Source: Aerococcus sanguinicola (GTDB taxonomy: Bacteria > Bacillota > Bacilli > Lactobacillales > Aerococcaceae). Taken from it: a DNA stretch of 52,107 nucleotides. The stretch is taken from NCBI RefSeq assembly GCF_008726925.1, contig NZ_VYWO01000008.1:1-52107 (forward strand), in the 5' to 3' direction. The position numbers and the translations under genes were made by a program. This document shows, piece by piece, positions 10,002-19,543 of the stretch (its first letter is position 1; each line of letters opens with the position of its first letter). A model generated the notes under the pieces. It had not been told where the DNA came from, searched no databases, and worked only from the letters and a program-made list of their open reading frames with translations.

Positions 10002-10772
10002 TTAGTCGTCGCGGTCTCGTCTTAGGTTGAAGCCTTGTTGGCGGAGGTCATCAATTAAAGCTTCGCGGCGAGGACGGCGGTTGGCCATCTTATCGCCAGC
10101 TTGTTTAAAGAAGCTATCCACCCGGCGATTGGCATCACGGAGGTCATAATAAGTCGTCATTTCCTGGTCATAGTCTGCCAAGAGGGTCTCGGCATCCTCA
10201 GGTAAGTGGTAAGTATCTTCAAAGAAGCGCAAGGCCTTAGGCATACGCGGTTTCAACTGAGGGATCTGGTTGGGCTGACCGAAAGCGAGGCCAAGCACAG
10301 GGGCCGTCAGAGGAGGCAAGTCCAAGATATCAATCATTTCCCCCATATTATTCTGGATGCTGCCAAGGAAAACAGCTCCCATGCCCAGGGATTCGACCGC
10401 ATTATTCACATTCTGTGCCATCAAAACAGCATCACTATAGCCTTGAAGAAAGCGTTCTAACTGATGAGCAGCTAGACTTTCCCGACCTTCACGTTCAGCA
10501 ATCTGTTGGTTGCGGTAGGTATCTACGAGGAAGATCCACAGTTCAGGGGCACGCGCGATATACTCTTGCTTGCCCACTTCGGCAATGGCCTGACGTTTAG
10601 CCGGATCCTTCACCCGAATAATTGAAGCCATCTGCATGCCTTCACTCGTTGCGGTCCGCATAGCGACTTCGGCCAATTGGTCAACAATCTCCTCTGGCAC
10701 CGCTTGATCTTTGAACTCTCGAATCGTCCGATGGTTCAACTGCTTATCTATCCATTCATTTGCTGCACACAT
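10002..10772 (-). CDS. Nitroreductase-family NAD(P)H-dependent oxidoreductase (NfsA-like)
   Basis: A flavin-dependent reductase of the NfsA/FRP type. The 256-residue length, the N-terminal NHRTIREFKDQAVPEE segment (family phosphate/FMN-binding RTIR) and the central NAVESLGMGAVFLGSI with PVLGLAFGQP fit this family. A basic C-terminal tail (RRPRREALIDDLRQQG) is also typical. AAGGAG lies 8 nt before the ATG at 10772; upstream GTG (10781) and ATG (10778) are too close. It follows the methyltransferase gene at once, with its ribosome site at that gene's stop codon, so the two are probably coupled. The physiological substrate (nitroaromatics, quinones, flavins) is unknown. Confidence 0.85.
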   Translation of the reverse strand: MCAANEWIDKQLNHRTIREFKDQAVPEEIVDQLAEVAMRTATSEGMQMASIIRVKDPAKRQAIAEVGKQEYIARAPELWIFLVDTYRNQQIAEREGRESLAAHQLERFLQGYSDAVLMAQNVNNAVESLGMGAVFLGSIQNNMGEMIDILDLPPLTAPVLGLAFGQPNQIPQLKPRMPKALRFFEDTYHLPEDAETLLADYDQEMTTYYDLRDANRRVDSFFKQAGDKMANRRPRREALIDDLRQQGFNLRRDRDD

Positions 10773-10784
10773 TTCCATCACTCC

Positions 10785-11387
10785 TTACTTCCTACTTAAC
10801 AGAATCCAATAGCCTTTCTTGCGTTCAATTTCTTCAACTTGACCAAAAACCTCCTCCATCTTCTTCTTCGCACTAGGCGCCCCTTGCTTCTTCTGGATAA
10901 CCACCAGCAAGGCCCCGCCTGGTAAGAGCTGGTCATAGGCCCCCGCCAAGAATTGGTGGACCAGCTGCTTGCCTGCTCGGATGGGAGGATTAGTGAAGAT
11001 AGCAGCAAACCGTTCAGCTGTGATTTGATCATAAGCTGACGACCGGTCAATGGCGACATTATGAACCCCATTCATCGCCGTATTCTGCTTGGCCAAGTCT
11101 AGAGCACGCTCACTAATATCCACCATGCGGATAGTCCGCTCAGGATGGAAGCGGCCGAGCACTGTCCCCACTGGCCCATAGCCACAACCAAGGTCGAGCA
11201 AGGGCCCCTCTGGAAAATCTAAGTGGGCCGTACTTTCCAGAAGTAAGCGGGAGCCAAAGTCTAAGCGGTCGCGCGAAAAGACGCCGCTATCCGTCGTAAA
11301 ACGAAAGCTATCCCCCAAAAGCTCCGTCTCATAGGTCTTGAGATCATGAGCTAAGTCACGATTATCATCAAAATATTGGTGTGCCAT
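10785..11387 (-). CDS. ybxB: Class I SAM methyltransferase, RsmC/YbxB family
   Basis: Predicted rRNA or related N2-guanine methyltransferase. Motif I is DLGCGYGPVG (about residues 66-75); the substrate-amine NPPI motif appears as FTNPPIRAGK (about 128-137). It has 200 residues, the single-domain length of Gram-positive YbxB rather than two-domain E. coli RsmC. SD AAGGAG is 7 nt before the ATG. In Bacillus ybxB sits between rplL and rpoB; here it also lies between them on the same strand, although 2.2 kb from rpoB and 9.5 kb from rplL, which supports the identity. It is followed by the nitroreductase. Confidence 0.9.
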   Translation of the reverse strand: MAHQYFDDNRDLAHDLKTYETELLGDSFRFTTDSGVFSRDRLDFGSRLLLESTAHLDFPEGPLLDLGCGYGPVGTVLGRFHPERTIRMVDISERALDLAKQNTAMNGVHNVAIDRSSAYDQITAERFAAIFTNPPIRAGKQLVHQFLAGAYDQLLPGGALLVVIQKKQGAPSAKKKMEEVFGQVEEIERKKGYWILLSRK

Positions 11388-11451
11388 AAGCCAACTCCTT
11401 CACTTTTTCATTTTTATCTTACTAATAATAAGTATAAATAGCAAGAAAAAA

Positions 11452-11515
11452 GAGCCAGCTAACTGGCCCTCGACAACAAATAAACTAAGAAAAAAGCCGG
11501 GACAAAAGCCCCGAG
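11452..11515 (-). terminator. Two terminator hairpins after the small unknown gene
   Basis: Reading on the minus strand, CGGGGC-TTTT-GTCCCG followed by GCTTTTTTC comes first (11515-11485). GGGCCAG-TTAG-CTGGCTC followed by TTTTTTC comes second (11474-11445). Both precede the methyltransferase gene and isolate it from the upstream gene. Confidence 0.75.
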
Positions 11516-11527
11516 CTCCTTATCCTA

Positions 11528-11962
11528 TTAATAAATGTCTGAAACCTTCTTGTTTTCATCGATCACAATATAGAGGTGGCCATCTTTGCCGACTTTTGAC
11601 GACATGTATTTATTTTCTAAGCCGTCTTCATCAACTGGCTCGAAGGGGAAGTAAATTTCGCTTTCTTGACCGTCTGACCAAGATAGCGTTAACCATTCGA
11701 TGCCACGGTTGCGGGTGATAGTTTCAAACATGCCCGTTTCAAGACCGCCTTGGTCAATGGAATCGGATTGGAAGGTATCCGCATCTGGTAAGATTTCCAC
11801 TTTTAGACTTTCTGCTGGGTTAATTTCAATAATTTCGCCACCGTTGATCCGTCCTAAACTATTCGAGATACGTTTAATCCATAAATCCCCGATGTGTTCT
11901 GCTGAAACTTCCCATTCGCCACCGTTACGGAAATGAAACTTAAATACTTCTGCCTTTCTCAT
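11528..11962 (-). CDS. Conserved hypothetical protein, 144 aa
   Basis: I do not recognise a family. The protein is soluble, acidic and rich in beta-forming residues, with no signal peptide or membrane segment. It starts MRKAEVFKFHFRNGG and ends with a short Lys/Asp-rich stretch. AAAGGTGG precedes the ATG by 7 nt, and TATACT about 55 nt upstream on the minus strand could be its -10 box, though the matching -35 is poor. It stands alone between terminators and the adhP terminator. Codon use and GC resemble its neighbours, so it is probably a real resident gene. Confidence 0.75.
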   Translation of the reverse strand: MRKAEVFKFHFRNGGEWEVSAEHIGDLWIKRISNSLGRINGGEIIEINPAESLKVEILPDADTFQSDSIDQGGLETGMFETITRNRGIEWLTLSWSDGQESEIYFPFEPVDEDGLENKYMSSKVGKDGHLYIVIDENKKVSDIY

Positions 11963-12106
11963 ATCTATACCACCTTTTCATTTTTTGTGAACTTTTTCAC
12001 TACCAATAGTATAAAGGAAAATGAAACAAAAATCGAGCCTTATCTCATATTTTTTCATAAATAATTGCTTTAAATTTTATTAAGTGGTAAAAGCTTTATA
12101 AAATAA

Positions 12107-12138
12107 AGAGCGTGCCCCCTAACTAGCGAGCACGCTCC
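12107..12138 (-). terminator. adhP terminator
   Basis: Minus-strand stem GAGCGTGC...GCACGCTC followed by TTTATTTT, 20 bases after the adhP stop codon. Confidence 0.85.
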
Positions 12139-12157
12139 ATTCATTATATCCTATCCG

Positions 12158-13168
12158 CTAAGCCTTCAGATCAATGACCATCCGGCCACGAATTTGGCCC
12201 TTTTCCATTTCGTCAAAGATATCATTGATATCTTCCATTGGGCGCATATGAACTTGTGGGACTACCTTACCTTCTGCTCCGAATTGGAAGGCTTCAGCCA
12301 AATCTTCACGCGTACCTACTAGAGAGCCGATGACTTGGATGCCATCCAATACTAAGCGAGGAATCGACAGATCCATGGTATCTACAGGCAGACCAACTGC
12401 TACGACTCTTGCACCCGCACGAACCGCATTGACTGCCGAGTCAAAGGCTGCCTTATTAACGGCAGTAACGACAGCTCCGTGAGCGCCACCCGTTTTTTCT
12501 TGTACAATTGTTTCCACATCATCTGTTTGAGGGTTTAAGCAGATATCAGCCCCGAATTCCTTAGCGAAATCTAATTGGCCTGGGTTAATATCAACGGCGA
12601 CAACCTTCATATTGAAGACATTCTTCGCATATTGGAGGGCTAGGTTACCGAGTCCGCCTAAACCAAAGAGAACGAGCCACTGCCCAGGGCGAACTTGGGA
12701 TTCCTTGAGGGCTTTATAGGTTGTTACCCCAGCACAAGTGATAGAAGAAGCTTCAGCTGAGCCTAAGCCTTCAGGAACCTTAACTGCATAATCAGCCTTG
12801 ACAATACATTCTTCAGCCATGCCCCCATCAGCGGTATAACCAGCATTCTTAACCTGGCGGCAAAGCGTTTCCCGTCCTGAAATACAGTATTCACAGTGGC
12901 CACAGCCTTCAAAGAACCAGGCCACGCTGGCCCGATCGCCAACCTTCAAGGAAGTTACGCCAGGGCCGACTTCCTTCACAATACCAATCCCTTCATGGCC
13001 TAAAACCACCCCAGAAACATCGCCAAAATCAGCATTTTTAACGTGTAAATCGGTATGACAAACGCCGCAGCATTCCATATCCAATAAGGCTTCCCCATAC
13101 TCTAAGGGGCGGAGCTCTTTATCAACAACTTCAGCTTTATGGTCTTTGCTTGCAACAATTGCTTTCAT
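12158..13168 (-). CDS. adhP: Zinc-dependent alcohol dehydrogenase AdhP
   Basis: Medium-chain dehydrogenase that interconverts primary alcohols (ethanol) and aldehydes with NAD. Of 336 residues, the catalytic zinc ligands are Cys37 (GVCHTD), His58-Glu59 (GHEG) and Cys145; the structural zinc cysteines are C89, C92, C95 and C103; the Rossmann motif GLGGLGN is at 169-175. Length and motifs are complete. A good SD (GGAGG) precedes the ATG. It is monocistronic with its own promoter and terminator. Its likely role is fermentative ethanol formation or aldehyde detoxification. Confidence 0.93.
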   Translation of the reverse strand: MKAIVASKDHKAEVVDKELRPLEYGEALLDMECCGVCHTDLHVKNADFGDVSGVVLGHEGIGIVKEVGPGVTSLKVGDRASVAWFFEGCGHCEYCISGRETLCRQVKNAGYTADGGMAEECIVKADYAVKVPEGLGSAEASSITCAGVTTYKALKESQVRPGQWLVLFGLGGLGNLALQYAKNVFNMKVVAVDINPGQLDFAKEFGADICLNPQTDDVETIVQEKTGGAHGAVVTAVNKAAFDSAVNAVRAGARVVAVGLPVDTMDLSIPRLVLDGIQVIGSLVGTREDLAEAFQFGAEGKVVPQVHMRPMEDINDIFDEMEKGQIRGRMVIDLKA

Positions 13169-13198
13169 GAATGTGTCCTCCTTTAATTCTTTACCTTA

Positions 13199-13227
13199 AT
13201 TATAACTTATGATTGTGAATAAGTGAA
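13199..13227 (-). promoter_or_regulatory. adhP promoter
   Basis: Minus-strand TTCACT (13227-13222), 17-nt spacer, TATAAT (13204-13199), ending about 30 nt before the adhP ATG. Confidence 0.65.
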
Positions 13228-13301
13228 CTTTTATCTTTAGTCCATTAAAGAAATTTGATTCATATGACCATAATGGCATAGTGGGTAATTTTATTGCATT
13301 T

Positions 13302-13354
13302 AATTCGGTTAACCTAAAAATACTTCTTGCATTGCTTAATAATGAGCGTATGAT
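13302..13354 (+). promoter_or_regulatory. mntH promoter with candidate MntR/DtxR-type operator
   Basis: TTGCAT (13327-13332), 16-nt spacer, TATGAT (13349-13354). Just upstream the palindrome GGTTAACC (13307-13314), extended as TT.GGTTAACC.AA, resembles the manganese-repressor sites (MntR/EfaR/ScaR type) of Lactobacillales. A half-site TTTAACCTAG recurs at 13374-13383, before the start codon. Regulation by manganese is inferred. Confidence 0.5.
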
Positions 13355-13398
13355 ATACATGAATACTAAATCATTTAACCTAGAAAGCGGTGTTCCTT

Positions 13399-15006
13399 TT
13401 GTCGAAAGAAAGTTCCAACCATCATTTATTTGAACACGCCAACGGTCCCTCCCTGGAAGAGATCAACGGCAGTATTACCGTCCCCCAAGGCAAGGGCTTT
13501 TGGCGCACCCTGCTTGCCTATTCTGGACCTGGTGCCCTGGTTGCCGTGGGCTATATGGACCCCGGAAACTGGTCCACCTCCATCACCGGTGGGCAAAACT
13601 TCGGCTACCTGCTGATGTCGGTCATCCTCATGTCCAGCTTAATCGCCATGTTGCTCCAATACATGGCCGCTAAACTAGGTATTGTCACCCAGATGGACCT
13701 GGCCCAAGCCATTCGCGCCCGGACTTCCCGGCCCCTGGGTTTCATACTCTGGATCATTACCGAATTCGCCATCATGGCAACCGACGTGGCAGAAGTTATC
13801 GGGGCCGCCATCGCCCTCTACCTCCTCTTCCATATCCCCATGTTCCTAGCCGTTCTCATCACCGTCTTCGACGTGCTCTTGCTCCTACTCCTCAGCAAGG
13901 TAGGCTTCCGTAAGATTGAAGCTTTGGTGGTCTGCTTGATCTTTGTTATCTTATTTATCTTTATCTACCAAGTCGCCCTCTCCAAGCCTGACTGGGCGGC
14001 CCTCCTGCAAGGCTTCGTTCCCAACAGGCAGAGTTTCGCTAGAGAGCCGGAGATTGGCGGACAAACCCCTCTAACCGGGGCTTTAGGAATCATCGGAGCT
14101 ACCGTCATGCCCCACAACCTCTACCTCCATTCGGCGGTCTCCCAGACCCGGCAGATCGACCATCAAAAACCTGAAGCCATCCAATCGGCTCTCCGCTTCA
14201 CCACCTGGGACTCCAACATCCAATTAACCCTAGCCTTCTTCGTTAATGCCCTGCTCCTCATCATGGGAGTGGCGGTCTTTAAGAGTGGGACGGTAACCGA
14301 TCCCTCCTTCTTCGGCCTCTACCAAGCCCTGTCGCAGCCAGACGCCATGGCAACAGGACCCCTAGCCGCCGTAGCCCGGACCGGCCTGCTTTCTACTCTC
14401 TTTGCCCTGGCCCTCCTCGCTTCAGGTCAGAATTCTACCATTACCGGAACGCTCACGGGTCAGGTTATCATGGAAGGCTTTATCCACATGCGGATGCCAA
14501 TCTGGGCCCGGCGCTTGGTCACCCGCCTACTCTCAGTCATCCCTGTAATTATCTGTGTTTGGGTCACCCAGGGCCAGTCGACGGTTGAAGAGCACACGGC
14601 TTTGAATAATTTAATGAACAATTCCCAAGTCTTCTTGGCTTTTGCCCTCCCCTTCTCCATCGTCCCCCTTCTCATGATGACCAATAATGCCCTGGAGATG
14701 AAGGGCCGCTTTAAGAATTCCTACCTCATCAGTGGACTGGGCTGGCTGTCCGTTATTAGCTTGACCTATCTTAACTTAATCGGCCTGCCCCAACAGTTCG
14801 AAGCCTTCCTCGGTGACCAAGCAAGCCCACTAGCCATTAGTTGGGCCCACAAGCTGGCTTACTTAGTGATTATCCTGGTCCTTGCTTTACTGACCTGGAC
14901 CATCACCGGTATCCACCAAGGGGAGAAACGCCTCCAAGCCAAACACCAAAGCTTACAAGCGAGCGCCAATGAAAGGATGATCAAGCATGACTCAAACAAC
15001 ATTTAA
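13399..15006 (+). CDS. mntH: Nramp-family Mn2+/Fe2+ transporter
   Basis: Proton-coupled divalent metal importer. The 535-residue protein has the metal-binding DPGN of TM1 (residues 54-57) and MPHNLYLHS of TM6 (237 onwards), with about eleven hydrophobic segments. I prefer the TTG at 13399, 6 nt after AAAGCGGTG, to the in-frame GTG at 13390, which lies inside that ribosome site; the difference is three residues. The 3' end overlaps the universal stress protein gene by 20 nt, so the two are coupled. The candidate manganese operator upstream suggests induction on metal depletion. Confidence 0.93.
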   Translation: MSKESSNHHLFEHANGPSLEEINGSITVPQGKGFWRTLLAYSGPGALVAVGYMDPGNWSTSITGGQNFGYLLMSVILMSSLIAMLLQYMAAKLGIVTQMDLAQAIRARTSRPLGFILWIITEFAIMATDVAEVIGAAIALYLLFHIPMFLAVLITVFDVLLLLLLSKVGFRKIEALVVCLIFVILFIFIYQVALSKPDWAALLQGFVPNRQSFAREPEIGGQTPLTGALGIIGATVMPHNLYLHSAVSQTRQIDHQKPEAIQSALRFTTWDSNIQLTLAFFVNALLLIMGVAVFKSGTVTDPSFFGLYQALSQPDAMATGPLAAVARTGLLSTLFALALLASGQNSTITGTLTGQVIMEGFIHMRMPIWARRLVTRLLSVIPVIICVWVTQGQSTVEEHTALNNLMNNSQVFLAFALPFSIVPLLMMTNNALEMKGRFKNSYLISGLGWLSVISLTYLNLIGLPQQFEAFLGDQASPLAISWAHKLAYLVIILVLALLTWTITGIHQGEKRLQAKHQSLQASANERMIKHDSNNI

Positions 15007-15424
15007 CCGCATTCTCGTTGCCGTAGATGGGTCCAAAGAAGCGCAAAAAGCCTTCCACTATGCCATCCAAGTCGCCTTGGACAAGGCCTGCCCCCTCCGC
15101 ATCGCTTCGGTCTTCGAAGCTAGCAAGCTCAATGTCTACGAGGCGCTCGACCCCAAGGAAGTCCAAGACAAGCGCCAGGCCTTCCGAGACCAAGTGGCAA
15201 GTTACAAGGCCCAGGCAGAGGCTGCTGGCTTACAAGACGTTCAATGTTTGGTCGCAGAGGGCGGTGACCCTGCCAAGGTCATTATTAAAGACCTCCTAGG
15301 CCCTAGCCAGGCTGACCTTCTCATTATTGGCAGCCACGGGGATGCCCAAATCAGCGATTACTTTGGCAGTCATGCGGCCTACTTGGTCAAGCACGCCCCG
15401 ATCCCTGTCTTGGTCTTTCGTTAG
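14987..15424 (+). CDS. Universal stress protein UspA family
   Basis: The single Usp domain of 145 residues starts RILVAVDGS and ends with the ATP-binding loop GSHGDAQISDYFGSHAAYLV (G-x2-G-x8-GS), then PIPVLVF, as in ATP-binding Usp proteins. The start codon lies 20 nt inside the end of mntH, so translation is coupled to the metal transporter. The pairing (Nramp plus Usp) suggests a link between metal uptake and stress or ATP sensing. Function beyond nucleotide binding is unknown. Confidence 0.9.
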   Translation: MTQTTFNRILVAVDGSKEAQKAFHYAIQVALDKACPLRIASVFEASKLNVYEALDPKEVQDKRQAFRDQVASYKAQAEAAGLQDVQCLVAEGGDPAKVIIKDLLGPSQADLLIIGSHGDAQISDYFGSHAAYLVKHAPIPVLVFR

Positions 15425-15477
15425 ACCAGTCCTTGCTAGCCGAGCTGGTCTGTCTTTTCGATCAAGCTTGATTTTTT
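15424..15477 (+). terminator. mntH-uspA terminator
   Basis: GACCAG/CTGGTC hairpin, then the compact ATCAAGCTTGAT followed by TTTTT. The second part is the better terminator. Confidence 0.75.
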
Positions 15478-15488
15478 AACTTTTCCCC

Positions 15489-15517
15489 TTGACTTTGCCC
15501 AAATGACCCGTTATTAT
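15489..15517 (+). promoter_or_regulatory. trp operon promoter
   Basis: TTGACT (15489-15494), 17-nt spacer, TATTAT (15512-15517), immediately before the T-box leader. Confidence 0.75.
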
Positions 15518-15534
15518 ATTAACAAATCCTAATA

Positions 15535-15812
15535 AAGATTAAATTTAGATGAGAGTAGTACTTCTTTTTAACGGACAGGGAGTCGCAATTAATTGAGAAC
15601 GCGGCATTAAGAGAAGGAATGGACTCATTCAGGGAACTTACAACGCCTCGGCTATTAGTAAGTTACGGAAGCTTGAACCGTTACCTCCAAGCACGTATGT
15701 TAGTACGTGAGTAAAGTGGGTATTTTTGCGTGGGCAAAATATCAAATTGGGTGGTACCGCAGGAAACTGATCGATCAGACTCTTGTCCCTTAGGAGGGAC
15801 AGGAGTCTTTTT
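15535..15812 (+). promoter_or_regulatory. T-box leader (tryptophan) of the trp operon
   Basis: A tRNA-sensing riboswitch. The 5' part has the GA-rich AGATGAGAGTAGTAC bulge; the specifier loop reads GAA-UGG-AC with UGG (Trp) at 15620-15622; the T-box sequence GGGTGGTACCGC is at 15749-15760. The terminator GACTCTTGTCCCT/AGGGACAGGAGTC plus TTTTT is at 15778-15812. Uncharged tRNA-Trp pairing with UGG and the T-box should favour the antiterminator and switch on trpDCFBA. The specifier position is read by eye and fits the genes that follow. Confidence 0.93.
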
Positions 15813-15867
15813 GTTTACCTAAAATTATTGGATGCATAGTTTTTTAACAAAATAGGAGGAAATCACC

Positions 15868-16896
15868 ATGACAACAGCAACAAATATGAAAACAGCCATT
15901 AAAACCGTCATTTCAGGCAAGGACTTGGATTATCAATTGTCCGAAGAGATTATGAAGGCCATCATGGGCGGCCAGGTGAGCGATGTCGAAATCGCCACCC
16001 TACTAACGGCTCTCCGCCTCAAGGGCGAATCGATTGATGAAATTTCAGCCTTTGCTGATGTCATGCGGACCTTCGCTACCCAAGTCAACCATCCCACGGA
16101 CTCCTTAGACATCGTAGGAACCGGGGGCGACGGGGCTAACACCTTCAATATTTCAACTACTTCAGCCTTCGTCATAGCCGCTGCCGGTATTCCCGTCACC
16201 AAGCATGGCAACCGCAGTGCTTCCAGTAAGTCAGGGAGCGCCGACTGTATGGAACAATTGGGGATCCAGCTCGACCTGGACGCCCAGGAAGCTGAGAGTG
16301 TCCTCGAGAAGACCGGTATGACCTTCCTCTTCAGCCAGAAATACCACCCCGCCATGCGTTATGTGGCAGGCCCTCGCCGGCAGATGGGGATCCGGACCGT
16401 CTTCAATATCCTCGGCCCGCTCGCTAATCCTGCCAACTGTAATTACCAAATGCTAGGGGTCTACGATACCGCCTTAATCGACCCCCTCATCCAAGTCCTC
16501 AAGAAACTCGGCCTCAAACGGGCCATGGTCTTCTCTGGTGATGACGGTTTAGACGAAATCACACTGGCAACCACTAGCCGGATCGCTACCCTGCGTGATG
16601 GGGAAATCAATTCCTTCGTCTTCGACCCCAAGGACTATGGCTTTGACTATTGCCAGTTAGAAGACTTGGTCGGTGGCGAACCCGCAGAGAATGCCCAGAT
16701 CACCCGTGAAATCCTCCAAGGAAGCCGGCAAGACGCTAAGTCTGACACCGTCCTCCTTAACGCTGGACTGGCCATCGCCCTAGTGAAGGATGGCTATAGC
16801 CTAGCAAATGGCATTGAAGAAGCCCGCCAACTGATTCAAACCGGCCAAGCCGCCAAGAAATTAGAAGAAGTTATCCAAGCCAGCCAACAAGTTTAA
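15868..16896 (+). CDS. trpD: Anthranilate phosphoribosyltransferase
   Basis: Second step of tryptophan synthesis: anthranilate plus PRPP to phosphoribosyl-anthranilate. It has 342 residues with the PRPP-binding GTGGDGANTFNIST loop starting at residue 84, and KHGNRSASSKSGSAD. The anthranilate-site arginines (GPRRQMGIRT) are also present. SD AGGAGG precedes the ATG. This is the first gene after the T-box; trpE and trpG (anthranilate synthase), normally upstream, are absent. Confidence 0.96.
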   Translation: MTTATNMKTAIKTVISGKDLDYQLSEEIMKAIMGGQVSDVEIATLLTALRLKGESIDEISAFADVMRTFATQVNHPTDSLDIVGTGGDGANTFNISTTSAFVIAAAGIPVTKHGNRSASSKSGSADCMEQLGIQLDLDAQEAESVLEKTGMTFLFSQKYHPAMRYVAGPRRQMGIRTVFNILGPLANPANCNYQMLGVYDTALIDPLIQVLKKLGLKRAMVFSGDDGLDEITLATTSRIATLRDGEINSFVFDPKDYGFDYCQLEDLVGGEPAENAQITREILQGSRQDAKSDTVLLNAGLAIALVKDGYSLANGIEEARQLIQTGQAAKKLEEVIQASQQV

Positions 16897-16906
16897 GGAG
16901 GAGCTT

Positions 16907-17704
16907 ATGATACTCGATGACATTGTCCAAAAGCGCAAAGAACGTTACCAAAGTAGAATGGCCCAAAAGCCTCTAGCTGAATTAGAAGCTGCCTGCCAGG
17001 CTATCGAGCTCAGCCAGGAAGCGCCCTTCCCCTTCTATGAGACCCTCAGCCAGAAGGACCACTTCCACTTTATCTGTGAGTGCAAGAAGGCTAGTCCTTC
17101 TAAAGGTTTGATAGCAGGCGACTACCATCCCGCTGACATTGCCCGGTCTTACCAGGAAGCTGGCGCCTCGGCTATCTCTGTCCTGACTGAGCCGGACTTC
17201 TTCCAAGGCAGTGACCAAGACCTCCAAGCCGTTCGCCAAGCCAGCAGCCTAGCTATCTTACGCAAAGATTTTATTTTCACAGCTTATCAGATCTATGAAG
17301 CCAAACTGCTAGGAGCCAATGCCGTCCTCCTGATCGTATCTATCCTCAGCGACCAGGACCTGGATGCCTTCCAAAAACTCGCCCACAGCCTCAACCTAGA
17401 TGCCTTAGTGGAATGCCATGACCTAGAAGAAATTGAACGGGCCAAGGCCGTCGGAGCACGAATTATCGGGGTCAATAACCGTGACTTAAAGACCTTCACC
17501 GTGGACCTCGACAATACCCAACGTCTCCGCCAACATGTCCCCGAAGAGATTGTTTTTATCGCCGAAAGTGGTGTCTCCCAGCGAAACCAAGTCGCCCAGC
17601 TCGAAGCCGGCAAGGTTAATGCCCTACTCATCGGCGAGAGCTTGATGCGGGCTGAAGACAAGGGCCAAGTGCTCGCTGAATTACGAGGTGATTCCCATGA
17701 CTAA
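16907..17704 (+). CDS. trpC: Indole-3-glycerol phosphate synthase
   Basis: Closes the indole ring: CdRP to indole-3-glycerol phosphate. The 265-residue TIM barrel contains the CECKKASPSKG catalytic stretch, ILRKDFIFTAYQIYEA, VGVNNRDL (here IIGVNNRDLKTF) and ESGV near the C-terminus. AAGGAGG precedes the ATG closely after trpD. It overlaps trpF by 8 nt. It is a separate gene, not the TrpC-TrpF fusion of enterobacteria. Confidence 0.96.
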   Translation: MILDDIVQKRKERYQSRMAQKPLAELEAACQAIELSQEAPFPFYETLSQKDHFHFICECKKASPSKGLIAGDYHPADIARSYQEAGASAISVLTEPDFFQGSDQDLQAVRQASSLAILRKDFIFTAYQIYEAKLLGANAVLLIVSILSDQDLDAFQKLAHSLNLDALVECHDLEEIERAKAVGARIIGVNNRDLKTFTVDLDNTQRLRQHVPEEIVFIAESGVSQRNQVAQLEAGKVNALLIGESLMRAEDKGQVLAELRGDSHD

Positions 17705-18323
17705 AGTTAAATTTTGCGGCCTGAAAAACCTAGACGATGTTGCTATCTGCAATGAAGTCAAACCGGACTATGTCGGTTTCATCCTAGCCAAAAGCAAGCG
17801 TCGGATTGACCAAGAGACCGCTCAAAAACTCCGCCAAGCTCTGGATCCAAGTCTTCCTTGTGTCGGCGTCTTCGTCAACGAAGAGCCAGAAATTATTCGC
17901 GACTATGTGGAAGCAGGGATTATCCAAGTCATCCAACTCCACGGTGACGAGGACAGGGCCTATATCAAGAAGCTGCGAGAACTTTGCCAAGCGCCGATCA
18001 TCAAGGCCCTAGCTATTAAGGACCAAGCTTCTTTCCAAGTGGACCTGCCCTGTGATGCCTACCTCTACGATGCCTACAACAAGCAGGTTCGAGGAGGCAG
18101 CGGTCAATCCTTCAACTGGGACTTGATCAGCAGCCGCCCAGCCAAACACCGCACAAAACCCTTCTTCCTAGCTGGCGGACTCAAGGCCAGCAACTTGGAC
18201 GAAGCCATCCGGACGACCCAGGCGGATGGTGTCGATATCTCCTCAGGCATCGAAGGAGCAGACGGACACAAAGACTACAACAAGGCCAAAGAAATCTGCC
18301 AAATCGTCCGCTCCGCCCAATAA
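17697..18323 (+). CDS. trpF: Phosphoribosylanthranilate isomerase
   Basis: Isomerises PRA to CdRP between the TrpD and TrpC steps. The 208-residue barrel starts [10 protein letters not shown] with the catalytic Cys, and has the family segments VGVFVNE, QLHGDED and [14 protein letters not shown], ending VDISSGIEG. The ATG at 17697 lies inside the end of trpC after GAGGTG; a GTG at 17688 is in frame but overlaps that ribosome site. Confidence 0.94.
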   Translation: MTKVKFCGLKNLDDVAICNEVKPDYVGFILAKSKRRIDQETAQKLRQALDPSLPCVGVFVNEEPEIIRDYVEAGIIQVIQLHGDEDRAYIKKLRELCQAPIIKALAIKDQASFQVDLPCDAYLYDAYNKQVRGGSGQSFNWDLISSRPAKHRTKPFFLAGGLKASNLDEAIRTTQADGVDISSGIEGADGHKDYNKAKEICQIVRSAQ

Positions 18324-18352
18324 AACCAAGCACTAATGAAAGGATCTATACT

Positions 18353-19543
18353 ATGACAAAAGCAAGTTATTTCGGTAAACACGGGGGCTACTTTGTCCCA
18401 GAGACCCTCATGAACGCCTGCCTAGAACTCGAAGAAGCCTTCGACCACTTCATCCACGACCAGGACTTCCTCGATAATTACCAGCGCCTGCTAAGAGAAT
18501 ATGCTGGCCGCCCCTCCCTTCTCTACTATGCTGACCGCTTAACGAAAGACTTAGGGGGCGCCAAGGTCTATCTCAAACGTGAAGACCTCAACCATACCGG
18601 TGCCCATAAGATCAATAATGCCCTCGGCCAAGCCCTACTGGCTAAGTCTATGGGAAAGACCCGCTTGATCGCTGAAACAGGCGCCGGCCAACATGGGGTT
18701 GCGACAGCCACCGCAGCCGCCCTCCTCGATATGGACTGCGTGGTCTATATGGGCAAGGAGGATACAGAACGCCAGGCCCTCAACGTCTACCGGATGGAAC
18801 TATTAGGCAGTCAAGTCATCGCTGTCGAAAGCGGGACCCAGACCCTGAAGGATGCGGTCAACGAGGCACTCAAGGATTGGAGCGCCAACTTCGAAGATTC
18901 CCATTATTGTATCGGTTCAACCATGGGACCCCATCCCTTCCCAACCATTGTCCGCGAATTCCAACGCGTGATTAGCCGGGAAGCCCGCCAACAATTCCTC
19001 AACCAAACCGGTAAGTTGCCAGACATGGTCTTCGCCTGTGTCGGTGGTGGATCCAATGCTATCGGCTCCTTCTACGAATTCCTCAACGACGAGGACGTCC
19101 AACTCTATGGTGTGGAAGCAGCCGGCAAGGGCATCCATACTGAGCGGACTGCAGCGACCATCGCTACTGGTAAGGAAGGCATCTTCCATGGCATGAAGTC
19201 CTACTTCTGCCAGGATGACGACGGACAGATCGCTCCCGTCTATTCCATCTCAGCTGGCCTCGACTACCCAGGTATCGGGCCGGAACACGCCCACTTCCAC
19301 GACACCGGTCGGGTCAACTATGTCCCTGCCACTGATGACGAAGCAGTTGCTGCCTTCGAATACCTCTCCCGCCTCGAAGGGATTATCCCTGCCATCGAGA
19401 GTGCCCATGCGATTGCTTATGCCCTCAAAGTTATCCCCACACTCAACAAAGACCAGAGTGTCATGATCACCCTATCCGGCCGCGGTGATAAAGACGTGGC
19501 CGCCATCGCCCGCTATAAAGGAGTAGAAATCTATGACGACTAA
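18353..19543 (+). CDS. trpB: Tryptophan synthase beta chain
   Basis: PLP enzyme that joins indole and serine. 396 residues; PLP lysine is Lys86 in HTGAHKINN, the GAGQHG loop follows, and the phosphate-binding GGGSNAIG is at about 230. This is a TrpB1-type chain, which works with TrpA. It overlaps trpA by 11 nt, so the two chains are translationally coupled in the usual ratio. Confidence 0.97.
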   Translation: MTKASYFGKHGGYFVPETLMNACLELEEAFDHFIHDQDFLDNYQRLLREYAGRPSLLYYADRLTKDLGGAKVYLKREDLNHTGAHKINNALGQALLAKSMGKTRLIAETGAGQHGVATATAAALLDMDCVVYMGKEDTERQALNVYRMELLGSQVIAVESGTQTLKDAVNEALKDWSANFEDSHYCIGSTMGPHPFPTIVREFQRVISREARQQFLNQTGKLPDMVFACVGGGSNAIGSFYEFLNDEDVQLYGVEAAGKGIHTERTAATIATGKEGIFHGMKSYFCQDDDGQIAPVYSISAGLDYPGIGPEHAHFHDTGRVNYVPATDDEAVAAFEYLSRLEGIIPAIESAHAIAYALKVIPTLNKDQSVMITLSGRGDKDVAAIARYKGVEIYDD

